The notes under the pieces: model-generated
What the model was told of the DNA's origin: nothing
Database searches by the model: none
The model's input: only the letters and a program-made list of their open reading frames with translations
Program-made: the position numbers and the translations under genes
Shown: positions 41,884 to 53,199 of the stretch, piece by piece
Numbering within the stretch: the stretch's first letter is position 1
Layout: each line of letters opens with the position of its first letter
Assembly (NCBI RefSeq): GCF_019112525.1
Contig: NZ_CP077800.1
Location: 4,154,001 to 4,218,000, forward strand
DNA from: Modestobacter sp. L9-4
GTDB taxonomy: Bacteria > Actinomycetota > Actinomycetes > Mycobacteriales > Geodermatophilaceae
Reading direction: 5' to 3'
DNA: 64,000 bases

Positions 41884-42381
41884 GTGCCCCCGACCCCGCC
41901 GCCCCCGGTCTCCGCCGTCCCGCGCCGGTTGCGGCTGATCACGGCGCTGGCCGCCGCCGGCCTGGTCGTCGTGATGAGCGTGGTGGCCGTGCTGCTCAAG
42001 AGCTCCACCACCGGCGTCGTGTCCTTCCACACCTCCGACCAGGTGGCCATGGTCGGGCTGGGCCTGGCGATGGCGGCCGGCGTCCTGATGGTGGGGCGGT
42101 CGCGGGTGGACGCGGACGCCGACGGCATCCGGGTGCGCAACGTCGTTATCAACCACGAGGTGCCGTGGGCGGCGGTGCGGGCGGTGCGCTTCGACCAGCA
42201 CTCACCGTGGGCCACGCTGATGCTCACCAACGACGACGAGCTGGCCGTCTCCGCCGTCCAGGCCGCGGACGGCGCGCGTGCGCTGGCCGCGGTGCGCGGG
42301 CTGCGCGCCCTGCTCGGCGACCACCAGGCCCGGGCGGCCGCTGCCGCCCCGCCCAAGGAGGACCTGCTCTACCCCGACTGA
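41884..42381 (+). CDS. PH-domain-like membrane protein
   Basis: A 165-residue protein from GTG 41884. It has two hydrophobic helices (about 20-40 and 55-72), then a bacterial PH-like beta domain: VDADADGIRVRNVVINHEVP, WAAVRAVRFDQHSPWATLML and LAVSAVQAADGARAL. This is the usual actinobacterial PH domain (bPH2/YdbT-like) arrangement in a small membrane protein. Role unknown. It is immediately upstream of the infC promoter, which lies just after its stop. Confidence 0.8.
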   Translation: MPPTPPPPVSAVPRRLRLITALAAAGLVVVMSVVAVLLKSSTTGVVSFHTSDQVAMVGLGLAMAAGVLMVGRSRVDADADGIRVRNVVINHEVPWAAVRAVRFDQHSPWATLMLTNDDELAVSAVQAADGARALAAVRGLRALLGDHQARAAAAAPPKEDLLYPD

Positions 42382-42401
42382 GGTCCGCCGCGGGCCCGGG
42401 A

Positions 42402-42431
42402 ATGACGCAGCGGGGGCCCGCGCTGTACAGT
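42402..42431 (+). promoter_or_regulatory. infC operon promoter
   Basis: ATGACG (42402-42407) and TACAGT (42426-42431) form a -35/-10 pair with an 18-base spacer. Transcription should begin near 42438, about 275 bases before infC. Confidence 0.55.
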
Positions 42432-42437
42432 GGGCAG

Positions 42438-42711
42438 GCCTCCCCGGAGGCGTGTGAACCACCCGGTGGTCACGATCGCGAGATCGAGGCCACCGACCAA
42501 AGAGGAGCCCGCTCCCACCTGGTGCCGTCAAGGCGCTCAGGTCCCCGGAAGGCGACCGGCGTGTCCGGTCGTCGCCGTGACCGCACCCTCGACGAGGGTG
42601 CCGGTCCGGCAGTCGGCGAGTGGGCCCTGTGAGCGATCAGCTCACGGGGCCTTCTGTCGTCCATGCCCCGGGACGGGTGCGGCTCCTCCCCGCAGCAGCA
42701 GAGGAGAGGCC
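42438..42711 (+). ncRNA. Structured 5' leader of infC-rpmI-rplT, possible attenuator
   Basis: The 330-base stretch between the preceding gene and infC holds no convincing gene but folds strongly. Hairpins are visible at 42551-42575 (GGCGACCGG with CCGGTCGTCGCC) and 42583-42601 (GCACCCTC with GAGGGTGC), followed by a terminator-like hairpin at 42623-42657. After that comes a clean stretch with the infC ribosome-binding site. Ribosomal-protein L20 or IF3 autoregulation through such leaders is known in other bacteria; here it is inferred from structure. Confidence 0.55.
42623..42657 (+). terminator. Attenuator-like hairpin in the infC leader
   Basis: GGCCCTGTGAGC and GCTCACGGGGCC pair into a 12-bp stem with a GATCA loop, followed by TTCTGTCGT. 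It lies about 55 bases before infC and 185 bases after the predicted transcript start, the position of an attenuator. Confidence 0.65.
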
Positions 42712-43344
42712 ATCACCGAGCCCCGCATCAACGACCGTATCCGCGTCCCCGAGGTCCGCCTGGTGGGACCCGAGGGCGAGCAGGTCGGCATCGTGTCGAT
42801 CGGCGAGGCGCTGCGGCTGGCGCAGGACAGCGAGCTCGACCTCGTCGAGGTCGCGCCCATGGCGCGCCCGCCCGTCGCCAAGCTCATGGACTACGGCAAG
42901 TTCAAGTACGAAGCCGCGCAGAAGGCCCGCGAGGCCCGGCGGAACCAGGCGCTCACCGTCATCAAGGAGATGCGGCTGCGCCTGAAGATCGACCCGCACG
43001 ACTACGAGACCAAGAAGGGCCACGTCGAGCGCTTCCTCAAGGGCGGCGACAAGGTCAAGATCACCGTGATGTTCCGCGGTCGCGAGCAGTCCCGCCCCGA
43101 GATGGGCTACAAGCTGCTCCAGCGACTGGCCGGGGACGTGTCCGACCTGGGGATCGTGGAGTCGAACCCCAAGCAGGACGGCCGCAACATGGTCATGGTG
43201 ATCGCTCCGCACCGGAACCAGGTGGCCTCCGACGCCGTCCGGCGCACCGCGAAGGCGGAGAAGCACGCAGCGTCGGAGCCGCAGGCCCCGGCCGCGCAGG
43301 CTCCCGCTGAGCAGGCCCCGGCAGAGCAGGCCCCTCCGGCCTGA
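42712..43344 (+). CDS. infC: Translation initiation factor IF-3 with an ATC start codon
   Basis: About 210 residues. The conserved N-terminus [19 protein letters not shown] begins right after ATC 42712, which follows GAGGAG at 42701-42706 by five bases. No ATG, GTG or TTG lies at a suitable place; the next in-frame GTG upstream (near 42598) would be read through the hairpin. IF3 in E. coli also uses a rare start (AUU) so that IF3 can repress its own translation. The core ([59 protein letters not shown]) is intact; the C-terminal tail is a low-complexity Ala/Pro/Glu/Gln repeat. Confidence 0.93.
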   Translation: MTEPRINDRIRVPEVRLVGPEGEQVGIVSIGEALRLAQDSELDLVEVAPMARPPVAKLMDYGKFKYEAAQKAREARRNQALTVIKEMRLRLKIDPHDYETKKGHVERFLKGGDKVKITVMFRGREQSRPEMGYKLLQRLAGDVSDLGIVESNPKQDGRNMVMVIAPHRNQVASDAVRRTAKAEKHAASEPQAPAAQAPAEQAPAEQAPPA

Positions 43345-43392
43345 GCCGGACGGCCCGCAGCACCGACCTGCACCACGCACCACCGAGACCGC

Positions 43393-43426
43393 CCGCGCCC
43401 GGGGGCACCAGCTGCCCCCGGCGCGG
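43393..43426 (+). promoter_or_regulatory. Hairpin between infC and rpmI
   Basis: CCGCGCCCGGGGGCA pairs with TGCCCCCGGCGCGG around CCAGC with one bulged C. It could adjust rpmI-rplT expression relative to infC. Confidence 0.45.
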
Positions 43427-43449
43427 ACATCCACGAACAGGACGAGGAC

Positions 43450-43644
43450 ATGCCGAAGAACAAGACCCACAAGGGCGCCGCCAAGCGGATCCGCGTCACG
43501 GGCACCGGGAAGCTGGTGGCCGAGCACACGAACAACCAGCACAAGTTCGAGCACAAGTCTGGCTCCCGGAAGCGGCGGATCTCCGGCACGGCTGAGCTGA
43601 ACCCTGCTGACACCAGCCGGATGAAGAAGCTCCTCGGCATCTGA
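43450..43644 (+). CDS. rpmI: 50S ribosomal protein L35
   Basis: A 64-residue protein with the standard L35 sequence: PKNKTHKGAAKRIRVTGTGK and the basic SGSRKRRISG region, ending MKKLLGI. ATG 43450 follows GAGGAC. It is the middle gene of the conserved infC-rpmI-rplT operon, with 105 bp before and 39 bp after. Confidence 0.97.
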   Translation: MPKNKTHKGAAKRIRVTGTGKLVAEHTNNQHKFEHKSGSRKRRISGTAELNPADTSRMKKLLGI

Positions 43645-43683
43645 TCCCGCCCCCCTCCCGAACGAGCAGACAGGAGCTTCCAC

Positions 43684-44088
43684 GTGGCACGCGTGAAGCG
43701 GGCGGTCAACGCCCAGAAGAAGCGTCGTACGACCCTCGAGGCAGCCAGTGGGTACCGCGGCCAGCGGTCCCGGCTGTACCGCAAGGCCAAGGAGCAGATC
43801 CTCCACTCCGCGACCTACAACTACCGCGACCGCAAGGTCCGCAAGGGTGACTTCCGCAAGCTGTGGATCACCCGCATCAACGCCGCGGCGCGGCAGAACG
43901 ACATGACCTACAACCGGTTCATGCAGGGCCTGAAGCTGGCCGGCATCGAGCTGGACCGCAAGGTGCTGGCCGAGCTCGCCGTCAACGAGCCCGCCACCTT
44001 CACCTCGCTGGTGGCCTCGGCCCGCGCCGCACTGCTGGCGAACCCGCAGGCGACCGGCGCGGCACAGGCCGACCCCGCCGCTGCCTGA
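43684..44088 (+). CDS. rplT: 50S ribosomal protein L20
   Basis: A 134-residue protein from GTG 43684 after CAGGAG. The L20 sequence [48 protein letters not shown] and [20 protein letters not shown] is intact, with a C-terminal Ala-rich tail about 15 residues longer than usual. L20 binds 23S rRNA early in assembly and represses its own operon in some bacteria. A very strong terminator follows. Confidence 0.97.
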   Translation: MARVKRAVNAQKKRRTTLEAASGYRGQRSRLYRKAKEQILHSATYNYRDRKVRKGDFRKLWITRINAAARQNDMTYNRFMQGLKLAGIELDRKVLAELAVNEPATFTSLVASARAALLANPQATGAAQADPAAA

Positions 44089-44106
44089 GCAGTACCCCGC
44101 ACCACC

Positions 44107-44159
44107 CAGCGACGCCGTCGCCGGTGGGTCCTCGAGACCTCCCGGCGACGGCGTCGCTG
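44107..44159 (+). terminator. Very strong terminator after rplT
   Basis: CAGCGACGCCGTCGCCGG and CCGGCGACGGCGTCGCTG form a perfect 18-bp stem; the 17-base loop can itself pair in part. TCTGTC follows. It separates the ribosomal operon from the methyltransferase gene, which begins 30 bases later. Confidence 0.88.
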
Positions 44160-44189
44160 TCTGTCCGGCCCGACCATGAGAGGAACCTC

Positions 44190-44984
44190 GTGCCCGACCT
44201 CCTGACCGAGCGCTCCGCGCGGGTCGTCGCCGCCCGCAAGCTCACCCGCCGCAGTGGCCGGGACGACGCCGGGGCCTTCCTCGCCGAGGGCCGCCAGGCG
44301 GTCAGCGAGGCCCTCGCCGAGCCGGGCGCCGTGCGCGAGGTCCTCGCCACCGAGGCAGCGGCCGCCACGCACCGCGACCTGCTGGCCACCACCGACGTCC
44401 CGGTGCGGCTGGTGACGGACAAGGCCGCGGCCGTGCTGTCGGAGACGGTCACCCCGCAGGGCCTGGTCGCCGTCTGCGCGCTGCGCGACGTCCCCGCGCA
44501 GCGGCTGGTCACCGACCCGCCGCGGCTGTCCGTGGCGCTGGCCGAGCTGAACGACCCGGGCAACGCCGGCACCGTGCTGCGCACCGCCGACGCCTGCGGT
44601 GCCGGCGCGGTCGTCTTCGGGGCCGGCTCGGCCGACCCCTACAACGGCAAGGTCGTGCGCAGCAGCGCCGGGAGCCTCTGGCACGTCGACGTGGTGCGCA
44701 GCGCGCCGCTGCCCGGACTCATCGCCGAGCTGCAGGCCGCCGGGGTGACCGTGCTGGCCGCCGACGGCGGGGGAGAGGTGGCCCTGGACGCCGCCGAAGG
44801 CGACGGGCTGCTGGCCGGGCCGGTGCTGTGGTTGTTCGGGAACGAGGCGCGGGGGCTGGACCCCGCCCTCGCCGCGGCCGCCGATGCCCGCGTCCGCATC
44901 CCGATGCGCGGCCGGGCGGAGAGCCTCAACCTCTCGGTGGCCGCCGCGATCTGTCTCTACGCCACCCAGCTCGCCCAGGGGTGA
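44190..44984 (+). CDS. TrmH/SpoU family RNA 2'-O-methyltransferase
   Basis: A 264-residue protein from GTG 44190, after AGAGGA. The N-terminal substrate-binding domain (LTRRSGRDDAGAFLAEGRQA) precedes the knotted SPOUT domain with motif 1 ELNDPGNAGTVLRTADACGA, motif 2 LWLFGNEARGLD and motif 3 IPMRGRAESLNLSVAAAICL. It methylates a ribose 2'-OH in rRNA or tRNA. The location after rplT and before pheST is the standard actinobacterial place for this rRNA methyltransferase. Confidence 0.92.
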   Translation: MPDLLTERSARVVAARKLTRRSGRDDAGAFLAEGRQAVSEALAEPGAVREVLATEAAAATHRDLLATTDVPVRLVTDKAAAVLSETVTPQGLVAVCALRDVPAQRLVTDPPRLSVALAELNDPGNAGTVLRTADACGAGAVVFGAGSADPYNGKVVRSSAGSLWHVDVVRSAPLPGLIAELQAAGVTVLAADGGGEVALDAAEGDGLLAGPVLWLFGNEARGLDPALAAAADARVRIPMRGRAESLNLSVAAAICLYATQLAQG

Positions 44985-44985
44985 A

Positions 44986-45026
44986 CGGAGTGCGGGCGCG
45001 CAGGAGACCTGCACGCCCGCACTCCG
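44986..45026. terminator. Bidirectional hairpin terminator
   Basis: CGGAGTGCGGGCG-C-GCAGG pairs with CCTGC-A-CGCCCGCACTCCG around AGA, an 18-bp stem with one mismatch, filling the gap between two convergent genes. Confidence 0.85.
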
Positions 45027-45027
45027 C

Positions 45028-47280
45028 TCAGCGGTCGGCGGGGTGCTTGCCGGCGTACATCCGGGCGTCGGCGCGGTGCAGCAGCGGGCCGAACTCGTCG
45101 CCGTCCTCGGGGTGCACGGCCACGCCGATGCTCACCCGCACGGTCACCTCGCTGCCGGCCAGCTCGACCGGGTGGGTGAGCGCGGCGCGGAGGTCGTCGG
45201 CGACCCGCTCGGCCTCGACCCGGGCGGTCGCGGCGTCCAGACCCAGCAGGCCGACCAGGAACTCGTCGCCCCCGAGGCGGGCCAGCAGGTCACCGCGGCG
45301 CAGCCGGGCACGCAACCGGTCGGCGACGGTCTGCAGGAGCTCGTCGCCGGCGGCGTGACCGAAGGCGTCGTTGACCGCCTTGAAGCCGTCGAGGTCGAGG
45401 AACAGCAGCGCGACGGCGCCCCCGTCGAGGCGGGCCTGCCACAGGGCGGTCTCCATCCGCTCCTCCAGCCGGCGGCGGTTGGGCAGGCCGGTGAGCGGGT
45501 CGGTGTAGGCCAGCTCCTCGATCCGGGCCAGGTGCTGGCGGGTGCGGTCCCGCTCGGTGAGCAGCTCGCGCTCGGCCGTCACCCGGGTGGTGACGTCGTT
45601 CTGCACGCCGATGTACTGCACCACGACCCCGCGGGCGTCGTGCACGGGCGCCAGGTGGATCTCGTTCCACCACGGCTCGCGCTGCGGGCCGCGGTGGTTG
45701 AGCAGGGTCGCGCGGAACTCCTGGCCGGCGTTGATGGCCGAGCGCATCCGGGTGATCACGGCCGGGTCGGTGTCCGGGCCCTGCAGGAAGCGGCAGTTGC
45801 GGCCCAGCACCTGGGCGGCCGACTGCCCCGCGAGGGACTCGAACGCGGCGTTGACGTAGATGAGCGGCTGGTCGGGCGCGGTCATGTCGGTGATGGCGAC
45901 GCCGCTGGTGGTGGCGGCCAGGGCGCGCAGCAGCAGCGGCTCGTCCGGTGAGGGGCCGACCAGCGTCGAGTGCGCCAGCGCGGCGATGACCTCCGGTGTG
46001 GGGGCCGTGGTCTCGGGCTCCGGCGGTGCGGGCTGGGCGGCGACCCGGGCGACGAGGGAGATCCCCGCCAGCTCCACGGTGGTCCGCTCGTAGGTCAGGG
46101 CGTACTCGTACCGGCGCTGGGCGTCCGGGCCGCTGTCACCGAGGTCGCGGGCCAGCAGGGCCGCGCTGAAGTGGGGGCTCAGGACGACGACGTCCCACTC
46201 GCCGCGCACCGGGTCGTCGGGGTGCAGGTGCGCGCCGCGCAGGCCCGGCACCGGCTCCACGGGCAGGTCGGCACCGAGGGCGCAGACGAAGCCGGTGCGG
46301 GCGACGAGGTCGCGGTAGCGCAGCGTGGTGGCCGGGGTGAAGTGCCGGGCCTCCTGGAAGGTGGAGGCCACGACGCAGGTCTCGCCCAGCCGCATGGCCT
46401 GCCGCTCGAGGTGCTTGCTCAGCTCGATGAGCAGGGCCTTCGGCGCCACGCGCAGCTCGGTGCCGGCGGGCAGGCAGCCGAACGGGGAGCCGTGCACGTC
46501 GGCGTCCAGGGGGATCGCCTTGGGCAGCTTGAGCGCGGCGACCTCGCGGTCGGTCACCGCGGTGGGCCCCGGCCGGCCGAAGTGCCAGCCCTGCCCGAGG
46601 CTCGCGCCCAGCGCCATGGCCATGGCCAGGTGGGCCTCGTCCTCGATGCCCTCGGCGAGCACCAGGGCGCCGGTGCGCTCGGCGTAGCCGTTGACCGCGT
46701 TCATGATCTCCGCGACCGCCGGGCCGGGGCGCTGCTGCACGAGCTTCAGGTCCAGCTTCACGACGTCCGGGCGGAGCAGGGGCATGAAGGCCAGCGACAT
46801 CGACTCCGCGCCGACGTCGTCCAGGGCGATGCCCCAGCCGACCTCGCGGACCCGTTCGACGGCCCGCAGCAGGTCCGCCGGGCGGGTGGCCAGCGCGCGC
46901 TCGGTGATCTCCACGACCACCCGCAGCCCGGCGGGCGCGGTCGTGGCGATCGCCAGCAGGTCCTCCAGCGGCGCGGACTCCAGCACCTCGGGCTCGACGT
47001 TGACGAAGACGGTCAGCGGGGGGCCCAGCCGTGCGGCCACTGCGCCCCGCAGGGCCGCGGAGCGGCAGAGGGCGTCGAGCTCGGCCAGCCGGCCGGCGGT
47101 CCGGGCGGCGGCGAACAGCGCGTCCGGGGTGTGCAGCGGTCCCTGGGGGCCGCGGGCCAGCGCCTCGTAGGCGACGATGCGTCCGGTGCCCAGCTCGACG
47201 ATCGGCTGGTAGACGCTGTGGACGGCGCCGGTGCGCAGGACGTCGTCGAGCGATGAGGTGGGGGTGGCGATCGAGGTCAC
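45028..47280 (-). CDS. EAL-DICT-LOV-GGDEF c-di-GMP enzyme, probable blue-light sensor
   Basis: About 750 residues from GTG 47280. Domain order: EAL (about 15-240; AYEALARG, VNVEPE, EITERAL, LDDVGAES, VKLDLK, AEGIED); DICT (about 275-410; ALLIELSKHLERQAMRLGET, EWDVVVLSPHFSAALL); LOV-type PAS (about 465-570); GGDEF (about 590-745; RLGGDEF with inhibitory-site RRGD five residues before). The LOV part has the photoactive-cysteine motif GRNCRFLQGPDTD plus LLNHRG, WWNEIHL and YIGVQNDV, which supply the flavin-contact Asn, Asn and Gln. The EAL loop is DDVGAES rather than DDFGTGY, so hydrolase activity is uncertain. Divergent from pheS. Confidence 0.92.
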   Translation of the reverse strand: MTSIATPTSSLDDVLRTGAVHSVYQPIVELGTGRIVAYEALARGPQGPLHTPDALFAAARTAGRLAELDALCRSAALRGAVAARLGPPLTVFVNVEPEVLESAPLEDLLAIATTAPAGLRVVVEITERALATRPADLLRAVERVREVGWGIALDDVGAESMSLAFMPLLRPDVVKLDLKLVQQRPGPAVAEIMNAVNGYAERTGALVLAEGIEDEAHLAMAMALGASLGQGWHFGRPGPTAVTDREVAALKLPKAIPLDADVHGSPFGCLPAGTELRVAPKALLIELSKHLERQAMRLGETCVVASTFQEARHFTPATTLRYRDLVARTGFVCALGADLPVEPVPGLRGAHLHPDDPVRGEWDVVVLSPHFSAALLARDLGDSGPDAQRRYEYALTYERTTVELAGISLVARVAAQPAPPEPETTAPTPEVIAALAHSTLVGPSPDEPLLLRALAATTSGVAITDMTAPDQPLIYVNAAFESLAGQSAAQVLGRNCRFLQGPDTDPAVITRMRSAINAGQEFRATLLNHRGPQREPWWNEIHLAPVHDARGVVVQYIGVQNDVTTRVTAERELLTERDRTRQHLARIEELAYTDPLTGLPNRRRLEERMETALWQARLDGGAVALLFLDLDGFKAVNDAFGHAAGDELLQTVADRLRARLRRGDLLARLGGDEFLVGLLGLDAATARVEAERVADDLRAALTHPVELAGSEVTVRVSIGVAVHPEDGDEFGPLLHRADARMYAGKHPADR

Positions 47281-47390
47281 GTGAGCCCATCGGCACGTCC
47301 GGGCCCCACCTGGGTGTCCGCGCGGGTCCCGCCACCCCAACGGGTGATCGGAACCCGGGCGCGCGGGGAGTCCTCCGCCCGGCAGAATGA

Positions 47391-50923
<3,533 letters not shown>

Positions 50924-50959
50924 GGGAGGGCCCGTTCCCCCGACGCCCCGGGCGAGCCC

Positions 50960-51790
50960 GTGACCGGGGCCGGGGGTGACCGGGGGACGACCCTCGCCGG
51001 CACGGTCGCGCTGGTCACCGGGGCCTCGGCCGGCATCGGCCGGTACCTGGTGCAGGGGTTGGCCGAGCGCGGCGCGACCGTGGCCGGCCTCGCCCGCTCC
51101 GGGGACCGGCTGACCGCCGCGATGAACGAGGTCGCCGGGGCGACGGGTGCCCGCACGCTGGCCGTGGCCGCCGACGTCACCGACCCCGACGCGGTGCAGG
51201 CCGCGGTCACCCAGGTGGTCGCCGAGCTCGGTCCGGTCACGCTGCTGGTCAACAACGCCGGGCTGATCGACGCCGCCGAGGTGCCGCTGTGGGAGGCCGA
51301 CCCCGACCAGTGGTGGGCGGTGGTCGAGAGCCAGGTGCGCGGGCCGTTCCTGCTCGCCCGCGCCGTCGTGCCCGGGATGGTCGCCGCCGGTGGCGGTCGG
51401 GTGATCGGGCTGGGCAGCGGGCTCGGCACGCGGGGGAGCGACGTCTACAGCGCCTACTCGGCCGGCAAGACCGCCCAGATGCGGATCACCGAGGGCATCG
51501 ACCTGGCCGGGGCCACGCACGGCGTGCGCGCGTTCGACCTGGCGCCGGGCGTCATCGACACGGCGATGACGCGGGCGATGCCGATGCACGACGGCCGCAC
51601 CGACTGGACCCGGCCCGAGGACGTCGTCGCCCTCGCGGTGGCGATCGCGGCCGGTGAGCTCGACCAGTGGTCGGGTCGCTTCCTGCGCGCCGGTGCCGAC
51701 GACCTGGACACGCTGCGCCGCACGACCCCCGAGGACGCTGCCCGCCGACTACGGCTGCGCCCGTACGGGGACGCCGACCCGATCGGTTGA
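50960..51790 (+). CDS. SDR family oxidoreductase
   Basis: A 276-residue classical SDR from GTG 50960. The cofactor motif is VTGASAGIGRYLVQ, with NNAG, a serine in GLGSGLGTRGSD and the active-site YSAYSAGK. The C-terminal 30 residues after the cofactor loop (PGVIDTAM) include DTLRRTTPEDAARRLRLRPY. Substrate unknown. It converges with the diacylglycerol-kinase-like gene with only 18 bp between, too short for a terminator. Confidence 0.85.
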   Translation: MTGAGGDRGTTLAGTVALVTGASAGIGRYLVQGLAERGATVAGLARSGDRLTAAMNEVAGATGARTLAVAADVTDPDAVQAAVTQVVAELGPVTLLVNNAGLIDAAEVPLWEADPDQWWAVVESQVRGPFLLARAVVPGMVAAGGGRVIGLGSGLGTRGSDVYSAYSAGKTAQMRITEGIDLAGATHGVRAFDLAPGVIDTAMTRAMPMHDGRTDWTRPEDVVALAVAIAAGELDQWSGRFLRAGADDLDTLRRTTPEDAARRLRLRPYGDADPIG

Positions 51791-51808
51791 GCCCCCCGGC
51801 GGCCCCGC

Positions 51809-52690
51809 TCAGACGAGGGTGGCCAGGGCCCCCGGGGCGATGTCCACGGCGACCTCGGTGCCGGCGGTCAGCTCCACCAGCTCGCCGTCCAGCTGCAGCG
51901 GCATGGGGGCGAGCGCGGTGAAGGCGTAGTGCGTGGCGCTGGGCTGCGGACCCAGCCCGCGGGTCGCCGCGCGCAGGGCCGTGGCCAGCACCCGCAGCTT
52001 CCCGGTGTGCCGCTGGGTGACCACCTCGAAGCGGCCGTCGTCAGGGGCGGCGCCCTCGGTGAGCGTCGCGTACTTGGCCATCTGGGAGATGTTGGCGAAG
52101 ACCAGGCTGTCGATGGTCCGCCGCTGCCCGTCCTCGAGCCGGACGGGGAAGGGGCGGAAGCGGGCGAATCCGCGCACGACCGCGACGATCTCCCGCCACG
52201 AGCCCTTGCCGCCCTGCTCCAGGTCGACGGCGACCACGGGGGTGAGCCCGACGCCGATGTAGGAGTGCGCGTACCGGGTCCGGGCGGTGGGGCCGGAGCC
52301 GAGGGTGAGCCGCAGCAGGTCGATGCGCCGGACGTCACCGGCCACGATCGCGTCGGCCAGGTGGTGCTCCCGGGTGGTGCGGCGGTGGTCGTTGGCGTTG
52401 CCGGCGGCCCGGACGGCGCACACGACCCGGTCGTTGCCGGACTGCACGGCGCCGTCGACGACCTCGTTGTAGCCACCGTCGCCGCTGACCGAGACGATCA
52501 GCGGGCTGCCGGTGGCCGCCACCTCACGGGCGATCTCCCGGGCGTGGCCGGCGTGCTCGGTGGGGCGCAGCTGGACCGGCGCCGCCGGCAGCCGCCGGGC
52601 CAGCTCGGCGCGCAGCTCCTCGGCCGACCGGGGCGCGTCGCCGGTGCTGTGCGGGTTGAAGACGATCACGATCCGGTCGAACGGGCTCAC
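51809..52690 (-). CDS. Diacylglycerol kinase / lipid kinase family protein
   Basis: A 293-residue protein from GTG 52690. The N-terminal nucleotide-binding domain shows IVFNPHSTGDAP and the variant signature SVSGDGGYNEVVDG where most members have GGDGTxNEV. GNANDHRR follows where others have GTGNDFAR. The C-terminal beta domain has MPLQLDGELVELTAG. It would phosphorylate diacylglycerol or a related lipid, or bind without phosphorylating. The substitution of the first Gly and the Thr in the signature deserves note. Confidence 0.82.
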   Translation of the reverse strand: MSPFDRIVIVFNPHSTGDAPRSAEELRAELARRLPAAPVQLRPTEHAGHAREIAREVAATGSPLIVSVSGDGGYNEVVDGAVQSGNDRVVCAVRAAGNANDHRRTTREHHLADAIVAGDVRRIDLLRLTLGSGPTARTRYAHSYIGVGLTPVVAVDLEQGGKGSWREIVAVVRGFARFRPFPVRLEDGQRRTIDSLVFANISQMAKYATLTEGAAPDDGRFEVVTQRHTGKLRVLATALRAATRGLGPQPSATHYAFTALAPMPLQLDGELVELTAGTEVAVDIAPGALATLV

Positions 52691-52780
52691 GGGGACGTCT
52701 CCTGGGACTGCGGTCGGCGCGCGGAGCGGGCGGCAGGACGCCGGAGATCCTGCCCGCTGCAGCGCCGGCGCGCGCGCCGG

Positions 52781-53095
52781 TCAGGAGACGGCGGCGAAGA
52801 GCCTCTCGACCCCGGCGATCTGGACCATCCGCTGCACGGTGTGCGAGGCGCGCCGCAGCTCCGGTACCTGGCCCGACCGGCGGGTGCCCTCGGTGGCCCG
52901 CAGCAGCAGCCGCAGCCCCGGCACGTCGAGGAACGTGGCGGCGGACAGGTCGACGGCCACCGCGGACCGCCGGCGATCGGGGACGGCGTCGTAGGCGTCG
53001 ACGACCAGCCAGTCGACCTCGCCGCGCAGCCGGAGCACCGGCCCGCCGACCTCCTCGACCAGGTCGATCCCGCCGGGCAGCTCGGTGGTCTGCAT
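52781..53095 (-). CDS. STAS domain protein (anti-anti-sigma factor-like), phospho-serine site missing
   Basis: A 104-residue single STAS domain from ATG 53095 after GGGGAGGAG. It has the beta-alpha order of SpoIIAA/RsbV proteins: GGPVLRLRGEVDWLVVDAY and AVAVDLSAATFLDVPGLRLL. The usual phosphorylation motif DSxG reads DVPG, so serine phosphorylation by an anti-sigma kinase seems impossible at that position. No anti-sigma kinase gene is adjacent. Possibly it acts constitutively or in another partner system. Confidence 0.8.
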   Translation of the reverse strand: MQTTELPGGIDLVEEVGGPVLRLRGEVDWLVVDAYDAVPDRRRSAVAVDLSAATFLDVPGLRLLLRATEGTRRSGQVPELRRASHTVQRMVQIAGVERLFAAVS

Positions 53096-53199
53096 GGTTC
53101 TCCTCCCCGGGCCGGCTCCGTCAGCCGCCTCGGGGACACCCTGCCCGGGGGGTCTGACAGAACCGCTGCCCGTTGCCTGCCGACTGGCTGGGGGCCGGT

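Noticed and set aside
42430-42711. N-terminal extension of IF3 read through the leader
   Set aside because: It would be translated through the terminator-like hairpin, is Arg/Pro-rich, and matches no IF3 N-terminus; the ATC start with its ribosome-binding site explains the gene better.
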